Shown: one piece after another, positions 57,533-64,000 of the stretch | Layout: every line of letters begins with the position of its first letter | Numbering within the stretch: the first letter of the stretch is position 1 | DNA from: an uncultured Methanobrevibacter sp. | GTDB taxonomy: Archaea > Methanobacteriota > Methanobacteria > Methanobacteriales > Methanobacteriaceae | Direction: 5' to 3' | DNA: 64,000 nucleotides | Assembly: GCF_946184425.1 (NCBI RefSeq) | Contig: NZ_CAMHFP010000002.1 | Span: 35,354 to 99,353 of the forward strand | Program-made: the position numbers and the translations under genes | The notes under the pieces: generated by a model | Databases searched by the model: none | What the model saw: the letters and a program-made list of their open reading frames with translations, nothing else | What the model was told of the DNA's origin: nothing

Positions 57533-60484
57533 ATGAATAAGTTTTTCAAAAAAACAGTAATTGCAGTTTCCATTTTATTAATTTTATTTTTGATGATGGG
57601 TTTTGCTTTCTCCAGTGGAAATAATTCCAGTAATTCATCATTTGAAAAATTTTATGAAAATTCAAATTCACAATCACATGACATTAACATTTCAGGTAAT
57701 GTAAGTCTTAATGATAATGGCACTTCAGATGATTTTAAAGAAAATGAAGAAACCCCTCAAAATTCAAGTGGAAACAATAACAGTAGCAATTTAACTAACA
57801 ATAGTTCGATTTCAGATAATACTCCTGAAGAAATGTATGAATCTACAAAGGTTAACTATAAACCATTAACAACAGATTACACTGAAGGTTACGTGTTTTT
57901 TCCTGTTTATGCTTATGATATTGTAAGTTATGATGGAATCAGATACATCAATCCAAAATATAATTCAATCGTTAAATTAATTGTATTCACAGGAAGCACT
58001 TTCAAGAATTATTCGGGCAAAATTGGAGATAATGGGATAGCTCAGGTTAAGTTGTATGGCTTAAGTATAGGAAATCATATAATTAAAATTCATGTTGATG
58101 GAAAATATTACGGTTCATCATCTATAAAGGTTTTAAAATCTACCGCTCGGGTATATGCACCTCTTACACAGGTAAATTATAATAGAACCAATTATTTTTT
58201 TATCAGGGTTATTGATACACATAATTTCAATGTCAAGGCGACTATACTGAAAATCAAGGTTTATTCCGGCAGTAAATATAAAATATACACAGTTAGAACA
58301 AATGCTGCTGGCCTTGCAAGAATGCACACTAAAGGTTTATCATTGGGTGTTCATAATGTCATTATCTATTCCGTTAACAGTAAGTTTAACATTAATAAGG
58401 CTTCAAAAATTATCGTCAGGAAAAGTGCAAATAACACAGTTAAGCAGGTGGTGGGATATACCCAAAACGGAATAGTGAAATATAAAGACAAAACTTATTT
58501 CAAGATAACTGTCAAAAATACATTAGTTTTCCCAGTTAAACAGTTGCTTTTGAATGTAAAGGTGAATTCAGGTAAATATTATAATATATATAAAGTTAGA
58601 ACTAATTCAAATGGAGTTGCTAGCCTGAATACTGGTGGATTATCATTAGGTAATCATAATGTACTGATTACGTCAGCCAACACAAATTATTTGTTAAAAA
58701 AGATTTCACTGATTTCGGTGCAAAAGAATGTTGTGAATAATAAAATAGAAAAAACAAGGTTAAAATCTTTAATTTTTAATCATCCTGGCAATGATTATTT
58801 TGCAAAACTGACATGGACTTCAAAGAAAAATGCCGATTATCAAATTCTAAGAAAGTCTGAAGGTAATTTTAAAATAATTGCGACAGTAACCGCCAATAGT
58901 GAAGAAATGTCTTTTATAGATAAGGTTTGTGAAAATGATTCCTATACATATTCTGTCAGGGAAATAATAACCAAGGGCAATACAAAAATATTGGGGCCTT
59001 ATGATTCAGAGGGATTGAAACTATTGAAATATCCTACAGTAAGTGTTGAATTTTACAATAATAAGGCGGTAATCCATTGGAGTAAAGTTTCAGGTGCAAC
59101 AAAATACTTAATATATAATAAAATCGGAAAAGAAGGCAAGTTTAAATTAATCGGCACAGCAGATGGAAGTAAACTGAATTTTGCTCACTATTACTATAAA
59201 TCCGCAGGTGATGAGATTAAAAGGAATTTCACTGAATATTACTATAAATCTGCACCAGACATATCTGATAAACTGATAAAAGGTGTTTTCATTGATCCAA
59301 GTTCAAATGATTTGGTCTACACAGTCAGAGCCTGCACAATAGGAAAAGTTGACGGTGTAGAAAAAACAAGTTTCGGTACATATCTAATCGACGGTGATTT
59401 TCACCTTGAATGCCCAACTATAATTTCCCTTTCTGAGGGCATTATAACCTGGGACACAGTTCCAAATGCCGACGGTTATCTTATATTGAAAAATAATAAT
59501 TCAGATAATGTGTGGAATGTAATAAAACAGGTAACTAAAAATACTGAGGTTCATCAGTCTGCGGAAATTGGTGAAATTGAGAAGGATTCCTATTATGCCG
59601 TGCAGGCATATTCCAATAAAAATGGTGAAATTATTTATGGGGGATATGATGAAGGTTTCACCCTTAAGCATTTTTCTCAAAATTATTCTAATAACAGTAT
59701 ATTGTATATTGGAGATAGTCTTACTTTCGGAGCATATTATTCTTCAAGTAAAAATGACTTCTTCTCCATACCTTATAGAGTGGCGCAGTTAATTGGTGGA
59801 GTGTATTATAATCCTTCAATTATGGGGTCTACTTATCATAGTCTTGAAAAAAATATTAATAATGTTAGAGATGTCCTTATTAATGCTGTAATAAATCCAA
59901 TATATTCAGGAAAACCTCCTTTTTCTGGCCGAAATATGGTTTATACAAATAATAGTATTGGTCAGGCAAACACACGTATTGCAGATTATGATGTAGTTGT
60001 AATGGCTGCCGGAACTAACGATTACATTACGGATGCCAAATTAGGCTCTTTGAATAGTAATGATACAAAAACATTCAATGGTGCAATCAACTATATTTTG
60101 AATAAAATAGAAAAATCAAGTGAATATCGTGTTAATCATGGAAAAACACCAATTAAGGTGGTTTTTGTTGATTTATATTATAGTGATACTGTTTATGACC
60201 TGAAAAAGATAACAAACAGGGATGTAACTCCTAACAATATTGGATTGACATTGACAAATTATCAGAATGCTTTAAATAATCAGATTAAAAAATGGAATAC
60301 CAGCGAATTTTTGACATTTTATCAATTTAAGACAAGAAGCTATAATATAGTTACCCAGCATAATTGCGCATATACCACATCCGATAATTTACATTTAACC
60401 AGAGCTTCCTACAGCAAATACGGCAATGCATTTGCGGAGTTCCTTGTAAATAATGTTTACACTAATTCAACGGTTAATTTTTAG
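57533..60484 (+). CDS. Secreted Ig-like/FN3-like surface protein with C-terminal SGNH/GDSL hydrolase domain
   Basis: Signal peptide; three Ig-like repeats; ILYIGDSLTFGAYY (GDSL), VVVMAAGTNDY, SDNLHLTRASY (DxxH). Confidence 0.88.
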   Translation: MNKFFKKTVIAVSILLILFLMMGFAFSSGNNSSNSSFEKFYENSNSQSHDINISGNVSLNDNGTSDDFKENEETPQNSSGNNNSSNLTNNSSISDNTPEEMYESTKVNYKPLTTDYTEGYVFFPVYAYDIVSYDGIRYINPKYNSIVKLIVFTGSTFKNYSGKIGDNGIAQVKLYGLSIGNHIIKIHVDGKYYGSSSIKVLKSTARVYAPLTQVNYNRTNYFFIRVIDTHNFNVKATILKIKVYSGSKYKIYTVRTNAAGLARMHTKGLSLGVHNVIIYSVNSKFNINKASKIIVRKSANNTVKQVVGYTQNGIVKYKDKTYFKITVKNTLVFPVKQLLLNVKVNSGKYYNIYKVRTNSNGVASLNTGGLSLGNHNVLITSANTNYLLKKISLISVQKNVVNNKIEKTRLKSLIFNHPGNDYFAKLTWTSKKNADYQILRKSEGNFKIIATVTANSEEMSFIDKVCENDSYTYSVREIITKGNTKILGPYDSEGLKLLKYPTVSVEFYNNKAVIHWSKVSGATKYLIYNKIGKEGKFKLIGTADGSKLNFAHYYYKSAGDEIKRNFTEYYYKSAPDISDKLIKGVFIDPSSNDLVYTVRACTIGKVDGVEKTSFGTYLIDGDFHLECPTIISLSEGIITWDTVPNADGYLILKNNNSDNVWNVIKQVTKNTEVHQSAEIGEIEKDSYYAVQAYSNKNGEIIYGGYDEGFTLKHFSQNYSNNSILYIGDSLTFGAYYSSSKNDFFSIPYRVAQLIGGVYYNPSIMGSTYHSLEKNINNVRDVLINAVINPIYSGKPPFSGRNMVYTNNSIGQANTRIADYDVVVMAAGTNDYITDAKLGSLNSNDTKTFNGAINYILNKIEKSSEYRVNHGKTPIKVVFVDLYYSDTVYDLKKITNRDVTPNNIGLTLTNYQNALNNQIKKWNTSEFLTFYQFKTRSYNIVTQHNCAYTTSDNLHLTRASYSKYGNAFAEFLVNNVYTNSTVNF

Positions 60485-60690
60485 AGGTATAATATTTACA
60501 TTTTTTTCACAAAATTTTTCTTTAAAGTAACTTTGAATTCTGTATAGGTCAATTAATTTTAATTGAATATTTGAACAATTTATAGCAAATTTAAGTGTAT
60601 GTGTGCACTTGCATTCGGAAATATTTATATATATTTTATTTATATGATATTTAATAGAGATTATATTTCACTAAAAAAAGGTGATTAATA

Positions 60691-61128
60691 TTGAACATTA
60701 AAGGAGTTTTAATTTTAGTTATCGTGACAAGTATTTTAATCAGTAGCGTATGTGCGGCTGGAGTCAATGACTTTAAAGTTGACAGCTCATTCAAAAATGT
60801 ATACAGTTCAGAATATTATGCAGTATATGCAACAAACGATCAAACATCTGGAATAAGCATCTACAAAAATGTAAACGACGATGTATATGACGACCAATAC
60901 AACGATGATGTCCTAGACGGAGCAATTCACCATGACGGAAGAGAATACACCTAGTGGATGGGCATGGTTCTTAATTCAAGACAATGAATCAAAATATTTA
61001 AAATATCCGTACATTATTAGGGTATTTGAAAGATTCAAGACCAGTTATATGAAGGTGATTTTGATAATAATGAAAGATATGAACTGGGTGAAAAGACATC
61101 TGAAATATCTGATTTTTTCTGTTTTTAA
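60691..61128 (+). pseudogene. Small secreted protein gene with multiple frame disruptions
   Basis: Frame A MNIKGVLILVIVTSILISSVCAAGVNDFKVDSSFKNV..HDGREYT*; frame B SGWAWFLIQDNESKYLKYPYIIRVFER; frame C QLYEGDFDNNERYELGEKTSEISDFFCF*. Confidence 0.7.
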
Positions 61129-61254
61129 CTGAATTAATCATGTTTGAATTTTCATCTGAAGTTTTACATGCTTTTCAAATGAATTTATGGAAAATGATAT
61201 TAACATTCAAATCCAAATTTATATCTATATATTTCAAAATAGTGAGATGATAAT

Positions 61255-61785
61255 ATGCACACATGTCCCGACTGTGGCTCAATAATTATGGAAGGAGACC
61301 CCTATTGCACACATTGCGGAGCTCATCTGTCCTGGAGTGACGATTATGGCTCTCAAGGAAGGTCAAATATGGGATACTCCGATTTTGATGACTCCCTTGA
61401 AAAATCATTAGAATTTGAAAAAAGACATCAGGAACTCATTAATAAAATATGTGAAAAATATAAAGTGGAACTGGAAGATTTGGACATTAAAGATGGATAT
61501 ACAGAATATATTTTCCTTAGAAAAACACCATACTACACTTTAAAAATCGTTGCAACAGACCAGTACGGTGGAATGATTGGAATTATAAATGATGCAACAA
61601 GAGTTGATTTTACAAAAATACTGGAAAACAGGGATTATCAGGAAATGATTAAGGATTTGGGGCCTCATAAATTAACTACAGATCTTTACAGGGATGAAAT
61701 GCATATCGTCACACAAGATGCCATCTACCAGATAGATATGGAAAATAAGAAGTTAATAGAGGTAAAAAAAGAGAAAGTTACATAA
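61255..61785 (+). CDS. Zinc-ribbon protein of unknown function
   Basis: CPDCGSIIMEGDPYCTHCG. Confidence 0.7.
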   Translation: MHTCPDCGSIIMEGDPYCTHCGAHLSWSDDYGSQGRSNMGYSDFDDSLEKSLEFEKRHQELINKICEKYKVELEDLDIKDGYTEYIFLRKTPYYTLKIVATDQYGGMIGIINDATRVDFTKILENRDYQEMIKDLGPHKLTTDLYRDEMHIVTQDAIYQIDMENKKLIEVKKEKVT

Positions 61786-61808
61786 TATTTTGCGAAACAG
61801 GAGATATT

Positions 61809-63080
61809 ATGAACAATGTGTTTAGTTTTGAAGGAATAGAAATTAATCAGGACTTGTTGGAGAGAACAAATCCCATATTTAACACTGCTCGGATGACTCT
61901 TTTTCAGCTGGCGGTAGCAGGTCATGATGATGCAATGGATATAGTTGAAAAGTTGAATCTTACCAAGGAAGATACACAGAACAGCAAAACTGTCAAGGCC
62001 GATGAGGATGATCTTTTTGTTAACAGCGTCATTATGGATGTGAGATATTTTACCAGTGGAAAGCTCGCTAAGGAATCTGGTTTAACCGTGGTTGACTTGC
62101 CATGCGGTTTCACACCCAGAGCCCTTGAATTTTCAAAAAGCGGCAGGAAATATGTTGGAATGGATCTTCCCGCAACAATCAATGAAGTTGAACCTGCCAT
62201 TATGTCACTGCTGGATGAAAACCAAAAAAAGCTTGTTAGTTTTGAAGGCGTGGATGCAACAAATTATCAGTCCCTTAAGTCTGCATTTGACAAAATTGAT
62301 GGTGAGGTATGCATAACAACAGAGGGGCTCCTGATGTATCTTACAAATTCCGAGATGGATGTCATGTGCGATAACATTAAAAAGATTCTTCAAGAGCATG
62401 GAGGATACTGGATTACTCTTGATCCTGAAATATCTTTTCTCTATGTTTTGATAGTGAAAGCTTTTTATGGTGATCGAACAAGGGAAATTATGTATCGGTC
62501 TAGGTTTAGAATAGAGGATAAATCTGATGTAAAGGCTGTGCGCAATACAATAACTGTTCGTGTCGTAGGTGATGTTCAGGAAAATATGAGAAATGCAATT
62601 AATTATATTGCCTCAAGGGGATTTAAACTGGAAAGGATACCATTTGCAGACCATGTTCCTGAGTTTAAAAGTTTAAAGAATGCAGACCCTAAAATTGCAG
62701 ACCATATCAAGGAAGGCCTTAAGAGAGTGTGTATATGGAAGATTTCCGTAGATGAATCGGATAAGGAGGAAATTTCTGATTCCGGAACTGAGTCTTTTGA
62801 TGCAGATGCGTCAATTGATGGTGACATGCTTAATCTCATCATGTCAGGAAATTTAGATTCATTAAGTGCACCTAATCTTCTTGCCAATTATGAAAAGATT
62901 AAAAAAGATAATGCTTTAAGAAGCGTGATGATTGATTGTTCAAAACTGGAATATGTATCATCTGCAGGTCTGCGCGTTCTTCTTATTATGCATGATGGCT
63001 GCAGGGGTGGAGTTGTAATGAAGTCATGCAATGAAAGGGTCAGAGAAGTTTTATCAGATACTGATATAAAAATTAAATAA
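61809..63080 (+). CDS. LCM-family SAM methyltransferase fused to C-terminal STAS domain
   Basis: VVDLPCGFTPRALEFSKSGRKYVGMDL; EVCITTEGLLMYLTNSEM; STAS core MIDCSKLEYVSSAGLRVLLIMHDGCRG. Confidence 0.88.
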   Translation: MNNVFSFEGIEINQDLLERTNPIFNTARMTLFQLAVAGHDDAMDIVEKLNLTKEDTQNSKTVKADEDDLFVNSVIMDVRYFTSGKLAKESGLTVVDLPCGFTPRALEFSKSGRKYVGMDLPATINEVEPAIMSLLDENQKKLVSFEGVDATNYQSLKSAFDKIDGEVCITTEGLLMYLTNSEMDVMCDNIKKILQEHGGYWITLDPEISFLYVLIVKAFYGDRTREIMYRSRFRIEDKSDVKAVRNTITVRVVGDVQENMRNAINYIASRGFKLERIPFADHVPEFKSLKNADPKIADHIKEGLKRVCIWKISVDESDKEEISDSGTESFDADASIDGDMLNLIMSGNLDSLSAPNLLANYEKIKKDNALRSVMIDCSKLEYVSSAGLRVLLIMHDGCRGGVVMKSCNERVREVLSDTDIKIK

Positions 63081-63096
63081 ATTGATTCAGCAATTA

Positions 63097-63726
63097 TCAT
63101 TCATAATCTTCACAATAACATCCTTTGCATATATGATGTCCTAAATTGCAGTAATACTCAACATATCCATCAATTTCCATATCTCCAACAATTCCTCCGT
63201 AACTGTCAAAAAATTCCTCGTAGAAATGTATGCAAGTAAAACTGCAGTAGCCTCCACGGGTCGGTGGAGTGTTTTCTATTTGTTTTCTTCTCATTTCTTT
63301 TTCTTTAGCTATTCTGGCTTCTTCTTCAGCTCTTTTCTGATCTATTCTGATTTTATTTTCCTGCATTAACTGATTTATCCTATCTTCAACTTCTCCACTT
63401 TTAATTTTCCCGGAGTCGATTTCTTCGTAAACCTGTTTTTTGATATTTTCCGCCGTATTAAAACCTATACCCATTCTGAGTATTTCCTCAGTGAAACTTG
63501 CCTTGAATAATATTCCTCCCCCCATTACTTTTTTAAGCTGATTTCTGGCTCTTTCTTTTTCGTATTTATCCTGAACTGATTTTAATGAAGTGTCCTGTTT
63601 CATATCCTCTTTATCTATTTTAGTCCCACAATTACCGCAATAATTATAATCTTTTTCTAATTTGGCCCCGCAGTTAGTGCAAAAATTGCCCATATTATCA
63701 TTCCCCAATTCAATCTTATTAAACAC
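63097..63726 (-). CDS. Zinc-ribbon protein with SHOCT-like segment and Cys-rich C-terminus
   Basis: CTNCGAKLEKDYNYCGNCG; GKIKSGEVEDRINQLMQ; CSFTCIHFYEE..CNLGHHICKGCYC. Confidence 0.65.
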   Translation of the reverse strand: MFNKIELGNDNMGNFCTNCGAKLEKDYNYCGNCGTKIDKEDMKQDTSLKSVQDKYEKERARNQLKKVMGGGILFKASFTEEILRMGIGFNTAENIKKQVYEEIDSGKIKSGEVEDRINQLMQENKIRIDQKRAEEEARIAKEKEMRRKQIENTPPTRGGYCSFTCIHFYEEFFDSYGGIVGDMEIDGYVEYYCNLGHHICKGCYCEDYE

Positions 63727-64000
63727 AGTTTAGTCTAAACTTATATATATGTTTCTAAGTTCTGCCATTTATATTAACTGTATTTATATTTTTTTCAAGG
63801 TAAATGAAGATGAATATGCATAATATTGCAGCAATAATTGCGAGTAATTGGGAAAAAATTATGGAAAAGAGACAGATTAAGTTATTTCTATTCTAAGAAT
63901 GATACGGAAGATAAAACTGTTTTTAAAAAGAAAATTAGTAACTTTCAACAAAGGGATGAATTACTATTATATTTCTCTCTTTTTTGTATATTTTTTAAAA

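Noticed and set aside
1-64000. tRNA, rRNA, transposase, integrase, prophage
   Set aside because: No cloverleaf-like GC-rich segments, no conserved rRNA sequence, no DDE/tyrosine recombinase or phage structural motifs noticed in any listed ORF

Overview
The window is a low-GC genome segment that reads as a methanogenic archaeon of the Methanobrevibacter type. This is inferred from archaeal-style TATA-rich promoters, many secreted Ig-like proteins and an MJ0490-like malate dehydrogenase. I see about 60 supported protein genes and no rRNA, tRNA, CRISPR array, transposase or prophage. Themes: (i) a redox/oxygen-stress neighbourhood at about 36.3-44.9 kb (nitroreductase, FAD disulfide reductase, OYE, MarR with a candidate operator, ferritin-like, MBL, EFR1 ferredoxin, secreted thioredoxin plus CcdA, cysteine synthase); (ii) a four-member SseB-like paralogue cluster around MsrAB at 2.8-6 kb; (iii) an XpaC/zinc-ribbon/TelA/membrane-protein operon at 20.2-23.3 kb; (iv) surface genes: C39-like peptidase, two acyltransferase-3 proteins, GT2 plus asparagine-synthetase-like pair, Ig/FN3/SGNH surface protein; (v) several genes broken by frameshifts. 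The most exciting candidate system is at 29.2-34.8 kb: a wHTH-FHA protein, a single 1181-aa polypeptide joining a Hanks-type Ser/Thr kinase to an Hsp70 ATPase domain, a 49-aa ORF missed by the ORF track, and a 5TMR-LYT-like membrane protein. Second is a methyltransferase-STAS fusion at 61.8-63.1 kb. A set of TTTAGGTAYRCCTAAA palindromes resembling DtxR/IdeR-type metalloregulator boxes recurs across the window. All family names come from reading motifs by eye; no database search was run.
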